Shown: positions 16,054 to 24,787 of the stretch, piece after piece
How positions within the stretch are numbered: position 1 is the first letter of the stretch
Layout of the letters: every line of letters begins with the position of its first letter
Assembly: GCF_003852545.1 (NCBI RefSeq)
Contig: NZ_QAJR01000044.1
Span: 33,675-84,033 of the forward strand
Source: Acidovorax sp. FJL06
Lineage (GTDB): Bacteria; Pseudomonadota; Gammaproteobacteria; Burkholderiales; Burkholderiaceae_C
Direction: 5' to 3'
Length of the DNA stretch: 50,359 nt
Position numbers and translations under genes: made by a program
The notes under the pieces: generated by a model
Seen by the model: the letters and a program-made list of their open reading frames with translations, nothing else
The model's database searches: none
What the model was told of the DNA's origin: nothing

Positions 16054-17748
16054 TTAATCGTCATCTCGGTGGTGAGAGCTGCGCCAGATCGCCCGCACCA
16101 GCCACAGGCCGCACACCACCGCGCCGAAGAACCCCAGGAAGCCAAACGCGGGCAGGCCGAACAGCGTAGGCCCGCCTTTCACGGTCATCACGATGGACGA
16201 GCCGATGATGAGCGCCGCAATCACCAGCGCCATCGCCAGCCGGTTGGCCGAGCGGTCGATCTGGTCGCCCACGCGCTTGAGGTGGGCCAGCTCGATGCCC
16301 ACCTGCAGGCGCCCGCGCCGCGCATTGCGCAGCAGCCGCGAGAGGTCGTCCGGCAGCTGTTCCAGCGTGCTCAGCGCCCGCCGCACGGTGGACCACGCGC
16401 GCCCGGCCAATGCCTCGGGGCGGTAGCGGTGGCGCACCACCTGCTGGAGCACGGGCAGGGTTTCGGTGGCCATGTGAAAGCCCGGGTCCAGGTTGCGGCC
16501 CATGCCTTCGAGCGAGATGAAAGCCTTGATCAGCAGCGCCAGGTCGGGCGGCAAGCCCAGGCGGTGCTCGCGCAGGATGGCGCTCACATCGGCCAGCATC
16601 TGGCCCAGGCTCAGCTGCGCCAGCGGCACACCGTGGTACTGGTCCACAAAGGCCTCGACCTCGGTTTCGAGCTGGCCCAGGTTCAGGCCCGGTCCGTCAC
16701 CCGTCCAGTCCAGCAGCACATCGGCCACCGCCTGGGGCTGGTGCTCCACCAGGCCCAGCAGCTGCAGCAGTTCGTCGCGCCGGCGCTGCGACAGCCGCCC
16801 CACCATGCCGAAGTCGATGAAGGCAATGCGGTTGCCAGGCAGGTAGAACACGTTGCCTGGGTGCGGGTCGGCGTGGAACACGCCGTCTTCCACAATCATC
16901 TTGAGCACCGCCTGCGCGCCCCGCCGCGCCAGCACCCGGCGGTCAAAGCCCGCCTCGGGTGTCAGCGCCGCCAGCGCGCCGCCGGGCGTGCCGTCGATGA
17001 AGTCCTGCACGTTGATGCGTTCGCGGGTGTGGGCCCAGTGCACGCGCGGGATCACGATGTGGGGCAAGGCGGCCATGTTGGCGGCAATGCGCTCGGCCTG
17101 GCGGCATTCGCCCGCCAGGTCCAGTTCGCGGCGCAGCGAGCGCGCGAATTCGTGCACCAGCTGCTGGGGCCGGTAGGGCTTGAGCGCGGGCAGTTCGGCC
17201 TCGGCCAGTGCCGCCAGGCGCTGCAGCAGGCGCAGGTCGGCGTGGATGGTGTCGGCAATGCCGGGGCGGCGGATCTTGACGATCACCTCGGTGCCGCCAT
17301 GCAGGCGGGCGCGGTGCACCTGGGCGATGGAGGCGGCCGCCAGCGGGGTGGTGTCGAACCACGCAAACACCTCTTCGGGCTCGGCGCCCAGGTCTTCGCG
17401 CAGTTGGGGGCGCAGGGCGTCCAGCGGCACGGCGGGCACCTGGCTGTGCAGCTTCTCGAACTCGGCAATCCACTCGGGGCCGAACAGGTCGGCCCGGCCC
17501 GCAAGGATCTGCCCGAACTTCACAAACGCCGGGCCCAGTTCTTCGAGCGCCAGCCGCACCTGCACGGGGGGCTCCACGCGGGCCAGGTCGGCGGCGTGTG
17601 TCCAGTTCAGCGCCTGGCCTGCGCGCTCCAGCCGGTCGGCCAAGCCCAGGCGGCGCACCGTGTCGCCAAAGCCGTGGCGCACCATCACGCCCAGGATTTC
17701 CTTCAGGCGCCCCAGGTCGCGGGCGGTGTCCAGCGTTTCGATGAGCAT
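16054..17748 (-). CDS. UbiB/ABC1-family kinase-like protein (AarF domain)
   Basis: A 564-aa atypical protein-kinase-like protein of the UbiB/COQ8 family, which supports ubiquinone synthesis and is membrane anchored. The family's KxGQ motif is at 77-80 and the alanine-rich loop AAASIAQVH at 137-145. K158 is the ATP lysine; FHADPHPGN and DFGMVG give the catalytic and metal-binding loops. Two transmembrane segments lie near the C terminus (about 508-552). In many proteobacteria ubiB sits with ubiE and ubiJ; here it does not, so this may be a second UbiB-like paralogue. I therefore give no symbol. Confidence 0.88.
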   Translation of the reverse strand: MLIETLDTARDLGRLKEILGVMVRHGFGDTVRRLGLADRLERAGQALNWTHAADLARVEPPVQVRLALEELGPAFVKFGQILAGRADLFGPEWIAEFEKLHSQVPAVPLDALRPQLREDLGAEPEEVFAWFDTTPLAAASIAQVHRARLHGGTEVIVKIRRPGIADTIHADLRLLQRLAALAEAELPALKPYRPQQLVHEFARSLRRELDLAGECRQAERIAANMAALPHIVIPRVHWAHTRERINVQDFIDGTPGGALAALTPEAGFDRRVLARRGAQAVLKMIVEDGVFHADPHPGNVFYLPGNRIAFIDFGMVGRLSQRRRDELLQLLGLVEHQPQAVADVLLDWTGDGPGLNLGQLETEVEAFVDQYHGVPLAQLSLGQMLADVSAILREHRLGLPPDLALLIKAFISLEGMGRNLDPGFHMATETLPVLQQVVRHRYRPEALAGRAWSTVRRALSTLEQLPDDLSRLLRNARRGRLQVGIELAHLKRVGDQIDRSANRLAMALVIAALIIGSSIVMTVKGGPTLFGLPAFGFLGFFGAVVCGLWLVRAIWRSSHHRDDD

Positions 17749-17763
17749 GGGGCAATGATAGGT

Positions 17764-18243
17764 TCAGAAGCCCAGGGCAGGCTTGTTCACCATCAGGTAG
17801 AACACCACGGCCATGGCCACAAAGGCCGGGTAGCCCAGGGCCTCCCACCAGCGCGCATAGCGCCAGTACTGCAGGGGCAGCGCGCCGTGGCCGTGAGTTG
17901 CTGCCTGCGCGGCCATGTCGCGCATGCGCAGCTGCAACCAGACCACGGGCAGCCAGCAGGCGCCAGCCACTGCGTACAGCGCCAGGGACGCGGCAAGCCA
18001 CGGCGTGCTCCAGGGCAGGCCGGCCATCGCCGCCATGGCCAGCCCCGTGGCGGGCTGGATGAACACTGTGGGGGTGGTGAACCACCAGTCCGCCCGCACC
18101 ACCAGGCGCGTGACCACGGCCTGCGCCTGCAGGTTGCCGCTGCGGTTGGTGAAGAACATGTAGAACGCCGAGCCCAGCCCGGTGCCCACCAGCAGCACGC
18201 TGGAGACGATGTGCAGCCATTTGAGGGTGAGGTACAGGCTCAT
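17764..18243 (-). CDS. DUF2269 family integral membrane protein
   Basis: A 159-aa protein with four hydrophobic helices, opening MSLYLTLKWLHIVSSVLLVG, the hallmark of the DUF2269 family. Function is unknown. The start ATG overlaps the stop of the DoxX-like gene (ATGA), so it is the third member of a translationally coupled unit with that gene and the saccharopine-dehydrogenase-like gene. Longer upstream reading is not family-like. Confidence 0.85.
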   Translation of the reverse strand: MSLYLTLKWLHIVSSVLLVGTGLGSAFYMFFTNRSGNLQAQAVVTRLVVRADWWFTTPTVFIQPATGLAMAAMAGLPWSTPWLAASLALYAVAGACWLPVVWLQLRMRDMAAQAATHGHGALPLQYWRYARWWEALGYPAFVAMAVVFYLMVNKPALGF

Positions 18244-18626
18244 GGCGACTTTGCGCGTTCGTCTTGCAGCAGCACCAGCAGGATGGCGGCAATGGGCAGG
18301 TTCTTGGTCAGCGGGCCCAGCGGGTGCAGCCACCAGGACGGGTCGATGGCGCTGGCCAGCAGGGTCATGATCCCCATCAGCACCAGGGCTGCCAGGTAGG
18401 CCGCCCGACCGGGCCGCCAAGCCATCCAGACGCCCAGGGCCGCATCGGCGGCGGCACCGGCGAGGATGAGGAAGGGAGCCAGCCCTGCAATGCGGCTCCA
18501 CGCAGGGGGCAGACTGACCAGCAGCGCGCGGCTTTGCCCGTTCAGTTCCACCACGCTCACCAGGGCCGTGGCCAGCCACACGAAGACGAGGCTCCAGCGC
18601 AGCAACGCATGGGCGGCGGGCGTCAT
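18240..18626 (-). CDS. DoxX-like integral membrane protein
   Basis: A 128-aa protein with four transmembrane segments, resembling the DoxX-like families (DoxX_3 type). The start is MTPAAHALLRWSLVFVWLAT. It overlaps by four bases with both neighbours: its ATG with the stop of the dehydrogenase gene and its stop with the ATG of the DUF2269 gene. DoxX-like proteins are often near redox or quinone enzymes, but no specific role can be given. Confidence 0.75.
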   Translation of the reverse strand: MTPAAHALLRWSLVFVWLATALVSVVELNGQSRALLVSLPPAWSRIAGLAPFLILAGAAADAALGVWMAWRPGRAAYLAALVLMGIMTLLASAIDPSWWLHPLGPLTKNLPIAAILLVLLQDERAKSP

Positions 18627-19750
18627 GCCTCCTCCACGATGTCCGTCACCATGCCCCACTTTGCAAACTCCGGCGCAAAGGCTTCCAGCGGCAGCAGCCC
18701 GGTGCTGGTGTGGGCGCCCAGGGGCAGGGCCTGCCCGGCGGCCAGTTGCCGGGCCAGCAGGATGGCGGCCATGCAGGGGATTTCAGGGCCGTGGTCGTGG
18801 TCGGCCGCAATGTGCCACGCACGCCGGCGGGGCAGGCCCTGGGCGTTGGTGCCGGCCACCCGCACCACCATGCCGCCGAGCGGGGTGCCCAGGGCGTCGA
18901 GCACGCTGCCAGTGCGGTGCAGCAGCCCGGCCAGCTTCTCGGGGTGGGGCAGCAGGCCCCAGTGGCGCAGGGCCGCCAGGGCGGCAAAGCTGCGCTGGGC
19001 CAGGCCCACCTCCAGCGCGGCGCGGAACAGAACGCTGCCCTGCACCCGGTAGTGGGCCGGGAAAATCTCCAGGTCCGGGATGTCGCACACCGCCCCCAGG
19101 CGCGGCCGCAGGCGGTGGAACTGCACCGGCGTGGGCGCGGCCCAGCCTCGCCGGGACTGCCAGCGGCCGCCTTCCCATACAGGGATTGGCAGCCCGCAAT
19201 AGCTCAGCACGGCCGCCAGCGTGGCCTCGCCGCGCGGCGCGCGCTGTGCGGGGGCGATGCAGATGTCGATGCTGTCGATGTGTTGCCAGCCCGCGCACAG
19301 GTGGTCGATGACGGCCGACGACAGTGCGGGCACGGTGCTGGCCCCGGTGACGGCAGTGTGCCCGGCCGCTGCAAAGGGGGCCTGCAGGGCCGCAGGAAAG
19401 TCGCACACAAACCGGCGCCCATCCGCCAGGTCGATGTAGTGCGCGCCCGCCTTGGCCGCCGCCTGGGCCACGCCATGGGCCTGGGCCTGGAAGGGGCCTG
19501 CCGTGTGGATCACCAGGCCCACGCCCAGCGCACGCAGCCGGTCGGCCAGGCCGGGCGCCTGGTGGTCCAGCGCCACGCCTTGCGCGCCGTGGCCCAGCGT
19601 GTGTGCCAGGGCCTGGGCGCGGGTGGCATCGCGGCCCGCGACCAGCAGCGCGATGCCGTGGTGGGTGGCCGGGTCGCCCGCCAGTGCGCGGCAGATGCGT
19701 GCGCCGAAGTTGCCATAGCCGCCCAGGACCAGGGTTTTGAGGGCAGCCAT
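18623..19750 (-). CDS. Saccharopine dehydrogenase-like NAD(P)-binding protein
   Basis: A 375-aa protein with an N-terminal Rossmann fold whose dinucleotide motif is GGYGNFG (9-15), followed by sequence typical of the saccharopine dehydrogenase NADP-binding domain (HYIDLADGRRFVCDFPAAL). True lysine-pathway function is unlikely because the C-terminal half is different and no lysine gene is near. It heads a coupled unit with the DoxX-like and DUF2269 membrane genes. The upstream gap (19751-19920) must hold its promoter; I see no clear boxes there. Confidence 0.8.
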   Translation of the reverse strand: MAALKTLVLGGYGNFGARICRALAGDPATHHGIALLVAGRDATRAQALAHTLGHGAQGVALDHQAPGLADRLRALGVGLVIHTAGPFQAQAHGVAQAAAKAGAHYIDLADGRRFVCDFPAALQAPFAAAGHTAVTGASTVPALSSAVIDHLCAGWQHIDSIDICIAPAQRAPRGEATLAAVLSYCGLPIPVWEGGRWQSRRGWAAPTPVQFHRLRPRLGAVCDIPDLEIFPAHYRVQGSVLFRAALEVGLAQRSFAALAALRHWGLLPHPEKLAGLLHRTGSVLDALGTPLGGMVVRVAGTNAQGLPRRRAWHIAADHDHGPEIPCMAAILLARQLAAGQALPLGAHTSTGLLPLEAFAPEFAKWGMVTDIVEEA

Positions 19751-19920
19751 CGCTCAGGCCCCGCGCTGCTTGGTGTGCAAGCCTTCAAGGCGTCGCGCGT
19801 GCGTACCGGCCCGTGATCGTCTGCATTGTTTTGTCCACGCCATGGCCACCCTGTCCTCCCCTGTTGCGCTGTGTATCTGCGGGCCATCATACGGTCGATG
19901 CGCCCCGGCCTCGGGCGGGG

Positions 19921-21072
19921 TCAGTTCACGATGGCAACGCCCTTGACCTGGGCAAACACCGCCCGGCCTGGTGCTAGCGCCAGCGCCTGGGCCGACCGCT
20001 GGGTGACCCGCGCGAGCAGCCGCGTGGGGCCCGCATCCAGCGCCACCATCCACTGGCCTGGGCTGTCTTCCGCCAGGGCTGCCACAGTGGCGGGCAGGAC
20101 GTTGAGGATGCTGCTGCCTTCGGGCGCGGCCAGGGCCAGGCTCACGTCGCGGGCCTGCACCCGCAGGCGCAGCGCCTCGCCCGGGGTGCGGGCCGTGGGG
20201 CTGACCAGCAGCAACTGCCCGCCCAGGAAGGCCACGGTGGTGATGTGATCGTGCGCATCGTGCTGCAGCACGGTGCCGTCAATCACCGTGGCGGCGGCAT
20301 CGCCTTGGGCCAGGGGCAGGTCCAGGCGGGTGATCAGCTCATCGGTGCGGCCCTGGGCCAGCACCGTGCCTTCGCGCATCAGCACCATGTGCCCCGCCAG
20401 CCGCGCGACCTCGTCGATGGCGTGGCTCACGTACAGCACGGGGATGTCGAGCGTGCGGTGCAGCGTCTCCAGGTAGGGCAAAACTTCGGCTTTGCGCTGG
20501 GCATCCAGCGCGGCCAGGGGTTCGTCCATGAGCAGCAGGCGCGGACTGGTGGCCAGCGCCCGCGCGATGGCCACGCGCTGGCGTTCGCCCCCCGACAGGG
20601 CCTGGGGCTTGCGCGCCATCAGGGGGCCGATGCCCAGCAGTTCCACGGCCTGCTCCAGAGCCACCTGGCGGCGCGCGGGCGGCGTGCGCTTCAGGCCGTA
20701 GGTGATGTTGCCGCACACGTCCAGGTGGTCGAACAGGCTGGCTTCCTGGAACACGTAGCCCAGGGCGCGCTCGTGGGTGGCGCGCCAGAGGTTCTGGGCG
20801 TCGTCCTGCCAGACCTCGCCATTCACCACCACGCGGCCGGGCTGGGCGCGGGCCAGGCCGGGGTTCGGACGATTGCGGGTCAAGCCCGCATCTGGGTAGT
20901 TGCGGGTCAAGCCCGCAATGGCGCGCAGGCAGGTGGTCTTGCCGCAGCCCGAGGGGCCGAACAGCGCTGTCACGCCATGCCCGGGCAGGTGCAGGTCCAC
21001 GTCCAGCGTGAAGCCCGGGCGCACCAGGTGCAGGCGGGCGTCGATGTGTGAAGGGGCGTGCATCGTTTCCAT
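19921..21072 (-). CDS. modC: Molybdate ABC transporter ATP-binding protein, with a repeat insertion
   Basis: A 383-aa ATPase of the molybdate importer. Walker A is GPSGCGKTT (39-47), the signature LSGGERQR, Walker B LLLMDEPLAALD, and the C terminus is a TOBE (Mop) domain that can bind oxyanion. Directly after Walker A, residues 54-79 contain GLTRNYPDA, GLTRNRPNP and GLARAQPG, three 9-residue units where typical ModC has a single AGLTRP-like stretch. The start is one of two close ATGs (21072 or 21063); I take the first, which follows GAGGG. The modB stop is at 21080, so the two genes are tightly spaced. Confidence 0.92.
   Translation of the reverse strand: METMHAPSHIDARLHLVRPGFTLDVDLHLPGHGVTALFGPSGCGKTTCLRAIAGLTRNYPDAGLTRNRPNPGLARAQPGRVVVNGEVWQDDAQNLWRATHERALGYVFQEASLFDHLDVCGNITYGLKRTPPARRQVALEQAVELLGIGPLMARKPQALSGGERQRVAIARALATSPRLLLMDEPLAALDAQRKAEVLPYLETLHRTLDIPVLYVSHAIDEVARLAGHMVLMREGTVLAQGRTDELITRLDLPLAQGDAAATVIDGTVLQHDAHDHITTVAFLGGQLLLVSPTARTPGEALRLRVQARDVSLALAAPEGSSILNVLPATVAALAEDSPGQWMVALDAGPTRLLARVTQRSAQALALAPGRAVFAQVKGVAIVN
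20863..20916 (-). repeat. 27-bp in-frame tandem repeat inside modC
   Basis: On the minus strand two 27-base units each begin GCGGGCTTGACCCGCAA, which is itself palindromic, and differ only in the last 10 bases. A third, decayed unit follows. The unit length is nine codons, so the frame is kept. Confidence 0.85.
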
Positions 21073-21079
21073 CCGACCC

Positions 21080-21760
21080 TCACGACACCAGGGACCCACG
21101 GCGCCGCGTGAGGTTCAGGCCCAGCAGCACCAGGAACGAGAACACCACCATGCCCCCGGCCAGCCAGTGTGCCTGGGCGTATTCCAGTGCTTCCACATGG
21201 TCGTAGATCTGCACCGACACCACGCGCGTCACGCCGGGGATGTTGCCGCCCAGCATGAGCACCACGCCGAACTCACCCACGGTGTGCGCAAAGCTCAGGA
21301 TGGCGGCGGTGATGAAGCCTGGCCGGGCCAGCGGCAGCGCCACCGTGAAGAAGCGGTCCAGCGGCCCCGCGCCCAGCGTGGCGGCGGCCTCCAGCGGGCG
21401 TGTGCCGATGTTTTCAAACGCGTGCTGCAGCGGCTGCACCGCAAACGGCAGCGAGTAAATGAGCGAGCCCAGCACCAGCCCCCAGAAGGTGAAGGGCAGG
21501 GTGCCCAGCCCCAGGCTTTGTGTGAATTGCCCGATGGGGCCATGGGGCCCCAGGGTCACGAGCAGGTAAAAACCGATCACCGTGGGCGGCAGCACCAGGG
21601 GCAGTGCCACCACGGCCGACACCGGCCCGCGCCAGCGCGACGGCGTGTGTGCCAGCCACCAGGCCAGCGGCGTGCACAAGACCAGCAGCAGCACCATGGT
21701 GGTGCCCGCCAGCCGCAGCGTGAGGCCGATGGCTGCCAAATCGGCGCTGGAAAAAGGCAT
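21080..21760 (-). CDS. modB: Molybdate ABC transporter permease
   Basis: A 226-aa inner-membrane permease with five to six hydrophobic segments. The segment [15 protein letters not shown] and the EAA-type loop ([20 protein letters not shown]) with [18 protein letters not shown] are ModB hallmarks. The start is the ATG of [19 protein letters not shown]; an upstream TTG (21787) is less likely. It lies between modA and modC on the same strand. The 163-base gap to modA is long for this operon and holds a structured 92-base element. Confidence 0.93.
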   Translation of the reverse strand: MPFSSADLAAIGLTLRLAGTTMVLLLVLCTPLAWWLAHTPSRWRGPVSAVVALPLVLPPTVIGFYLLVTLGPHGPIGQFTQSLGLGTLPFTFWGLVLGSLIYSLPFAVQPLQHAFENIGTRPLEAAATLGAGPLDRFFTVALPLARPGFITAAILSFAHTVGEFGVVLMLGGNIPGVTRVVSVQIYDHVEALEYAQAHWLAGGMVVFSFLVLLGLNLTRRRGSLVS

Positions 21761-21820
21761 GGATGATTGAATGGCTCTTGTATGCAATCGAAGGCGCGGA
21801 AGGCGCGTCCAGGCGGCTGA

Positions 21821-21912
21821 TAAAACTCAGCGCAGCGATCCTGGCTAGGCGCTCCGTCGCAGACAGTACTGAAAGTACGGCAAGACGGGGCAACAACGCC
21901 AGGAGAGTTTTA
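21821..21912 (-). repeat. 92-base multi-stem structured element between modA and modB
   Basis: Outer arms TAAAACTC (21821-21828) and GAGTTTTA (21905-21912) are exact complements. Inside, TCCTGGC/GCCAGGA (21839-21845, 21898-21904), CCGTC/GACGG (21854-21858, 21884-21888) and GTACT/AGTAC (21866-21870, 21874-21878) nest perfectly. The whole can fold as one long interrupted hairpin. It is transcribed within modABC. It may be a copy of a dispersed element or an mRNA processing or stability structure. Confidence 0.7.
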
Positions 21913-21923
21913 GCAGTCGCCCA

Positions 21924-22802
<879 letters not shown>

Positions 22803-23051
22803 TCAAGTCGGCCCCGCTCCGGCGTGCCGCTGCCGGGTCAGCCAGGCCACGGCCCGGCGGGCCAGCGGGGCCACCAGCATCACGGCCGGGAATGCCAGCA
22901 GCCACCCGCTGAGCCAGGCACTCATCCACGGGCCCGCAAAGCCCTGGTGGGGCGGCAGCGTGCGGTAGGTGGCAATGCCCGATACCAGCAGCGACATCGC
23001 GCCCGACAGGATCAGGCTGAACAACACGGGGCCATAGCGGGCGGGGATCAT
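22803..23051 (-). CDS. DUF2798 family small membrane protein
   Basis: An 82-aa protein with two transmembrane segments, typical of the DUF2798 family; function unknown. Its ATG overlaps the stop of the flavodoxin-like gene (ATGA). It is the last gene of an operon with that gene and the DUF2938 gene, controlled by the divergent MerR regulator by inference. Confidence 0.8.
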   Translation of the reverse strand: MIPARYGPVLFSLILSGAMSLLVSGIATYRTLPPHQGFAGPWMSAWLSGWLLAFPAVMLVAPLARRAVAWLTRQRHAGAGPT

Positions 23052-23647
23052 GCGGCGGCCTCCTCATGGGGTGGGTGTGCGGCCGCAGCACCCAGGCGCA
23101 GCAAGGTCTGCGCAAAATGCCGGCCAAACATCCGGGCCGTCTTTACATCCCCCGGGACAAACGCATCGGCAGGCGCGCCGTGGCCCGCTTGCGCCATCAG
23201 GCCCGACCAGGAGCCCAGCCGGTTGGCGGCCTCGTCATACGGCACCCCGGCATGCTGCTCGGGCAGGATGGGGTTGCCCACCCACACCATGCCGTGTTGC
23301 ATCGCAAACACAAACATCGACAGCAGCGTGGACTGCTTGTCGCCCGCAGGCAGTGATGACACGGTGAAGCCCGCTGCGAGCCGGTTCTTGAGCTGCTGCG
23401 TTTTCCACAGGCGGCCGGTGGCGTCCATGAAGGCCTTGAACGGCCCGGACACCCCGCCCAGGTAGGTGGGCGAGCCGAGGATGGCGCCGTCGTAGCGCAG
23501 CAGGGCGTCGGGCGTGCCGGCCAGGTCTTCGGCCCGGACCAGCGCGGCCTGGATGCCGGGCACGCCCTGGGTGCCCTGGCAGACCTGCAGCGCGATGTGG
23601 GCAGTGTGGCCGTGGGCGCTGTGATAAACGATGGCGATGTGTTGCAT
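23048..23647 (-). CDS. Flavodoxin/WrbA-like NAD(P)H:quinone-type oxidoreductase
   Basis: A 199-aa flavodoxin-fold protein. It begins MQHIAIVYHSAHGHTAHIAL, which includes the FMN phosphate-binding loop (HSAHGHT), and has the GSPTYLGGVSGPFKAFMD segment that contacts the isoalloxazine ring. Such proteins reduce quinones or other acceptors by two electrons using NAD(P)H. The start is set at the first methionine before the flavodoxin strand. It lies 47 bases after the DUF2938 gene and is coupled to the DUF2798 gene. Confidence 0.85.
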   Translation of the reverse strand: MQHIAIVYHSAHGHTAHIALQVCQGTQGVPGIQAALVRAEDLAGTPDALLRYDGAILGSPTYLGGVSGPFKAFMDATGRLWKTQQLKNRLAAGFTVSSLPAGDKQSTLLSMFVFAMQHGMVWVGNPILPEQHAGVPYDEAANRLGSWSGLMAQAGHGAPADAFVPGDVKTARMFGRHFAQTLLRLGAAAAHPPHEEAAA

Positions 23648-23694
23648 GGTGTGGTTTCCGTTGGGGTGATTTCTGGGGAAAGGCGTGGGAGAGG

Positions 23695-24192
23695 TCATCG
23701 TGAAATCAGTGCGATGGCCAGCGCGGACAGGTACAGGCCGAAGCCAAAAACGGTGTGGTTGGCCAGGCTGCGCAGGCAGTTCTTGATCGGTGTGGCTGTG
23801 CGCGATGCGGCAAAGCCCGCGCCCATGGCCGGTTGCATCACCAAAAGCGGCGCGGCCACAGTGCCAACGCCCAGGGCCAATGCAGGCAGCAGCGTGGGGC
23901 TGCGCACCCAGTCCGCGCCCTCGATGCCCAGCAGCACCGTGGCAAAACCCACGCCCACGGCGTAGTGCGTGAGCCAGCCCCAGGCCCGCTCACCCGGGAT
24001 GGGGCGGGCCTGGGCGATGGCCGCGTGGGCGAACTGGCCGCGCAGGAGATGGCCCACCCAGCGACCGATGAACGCGAAGTTGAGCGTGGGCACGCCCAGG
24101 CGCTGGAGCAGCACCAGCCAGGCGTCCATGACGGCGGTGGCGCCCACGCCGATCAGCAGGGCGAGGGAGAGGTCTTGCCATTGAAAAGCCAT
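23695..24192 (-). CDS. DUF2938 family membrane protein
   Basis: A 165-aa protein with four hydrophobic segments, beginning MAFQWQDLSLALLIGVGATA. It matches the DUF2938 family, which has no established function. A strong AAGGAG ribosome site precedes the ATG. It is the first gene of the operon driven by the 19-bp-spacer promoter at 24248-24278. Confidence 0.82.
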   Translation of the reverse strand: MAFQWQDLSLALLIGVGATAVMDAWLVLLQRLGVPTLNFAFIGRWVGHLLRGQFAHAAIAQARPIPGERAWGWLTHYAVGVGFATVLLGIEGADWVRSPTLLPALALGVGTVAAPLLVMQPAMGAGFAASRTATPIKNCLRSLANHTVFGFGLYLSALAIALISR

Positions 24193-24247
24193 AAAAAAAC
24201 TCCTTGGATGGTTGACGTGAAAACGGGTTGAATTCACGGTTAAATTG

Positions 24248-24278
24248 ACTATAGAAGTTCAAGTAAACTTGAAGTCAA
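24248..24278 (-). promoter_or_regulatory. MerR-type promoter with 19-bp spacer and central dyad
   Basis: On the minus strand TTGACT (24273-24278) and TATAGT (24248-24253) are separated by 19 bases, the overlong spacer that MerR-family activators correct by twisting DNA. The spacer contains the perfect palindrome TTCAAGTAAACTTGAA (24258-24273). This is good evidence that the adjacent MerR protein activates the DUF2938 operon. Confidence 0.8.
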
Positions 24279-24300
24279 GGGTTTGCGAAAGGAGTTTGGG

Positions 24301-24744
24301 ATGGACATTGCAGAAGTTGCCAAACGCTCGGGCCTGCGGGCATCGACGCTGCGCTACTACGAAGAAAAGGGGCTGGTGCACTCGGTGGCTCCTCCGGGCG
24401 AGCGCCGCCGGTTTGCGCCTGGCGTGCTGGACCAGCTGGCGCTGATTGCGCTGGGGCAGTCGGCGGGGTTCTCGCTGGACGAGATTCGCTCCATGTTCCT
24501 GCCTGGCGGCGAGCCCAGCATCGACCGGCAACTGCTCTCGGCCAAGGCCGACGAGCTGGATGCCATGGTCAAGCGCCTCAAGGCCATGAGCAGCGGCCTG
24601 CGCCATGCGGCGGCCTGCCCGGCCGAAAGCCATGCGCAATGCCCGTCCTTCCAGCGGCTGCTGAAGGCGGCGGCGGACGGCGCGCTGGCGCGCCAGCAGA
24701 AGCGGGCGAAGCCGGTCACAGGGCTGCACCGCAAGGCGGGCTGA
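24301..24744 (+). CDS. MerR family transcriptional regulator
   Basis: A 147-aa regulator with the N-terminal MerR winged helix (MDIAEVAKRSGLRASTLRYY) and a long dimerisation helix. The C terminus has cysteines and histidines (ACPAESHAQCPSFQ, about 103-116), which could be an effector or metal site but do not match the SoxR [2Fe-2S] pattern. The ATG follows a clear AAAGGAG. It is divergent from the DUF2938/flavodoxin/DUF2798 operon, whose promoter has the MerR architecture. The inducing signal is unknown. Confidence 0.9.
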   Translation: MDIAEVAKRSGLRASTLRYYEEKGLVHSVAPPGERRRFAPGVLDQLALIALGQSAGFSLDEIRSMFLPGGEPSIDRQLLSAKADELDAMVKRLKAMSSGLRHAAACPAESHAQCPSFQRLLKAAADGALARQQKRAKPVTGLHRKAG

Positions 24745-24787
24745 AGGCCCTGCGTGGCGGTGCCACCCTGTGAGGCATCATCAGCCC

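Noticed and set aside
21414-21896. A 160-codon frame spanning the structured element upstream of modB
   Set aside because: It is out of frame with modB, overlaps its first third and simply reads the repeat element; no conserved protein features.
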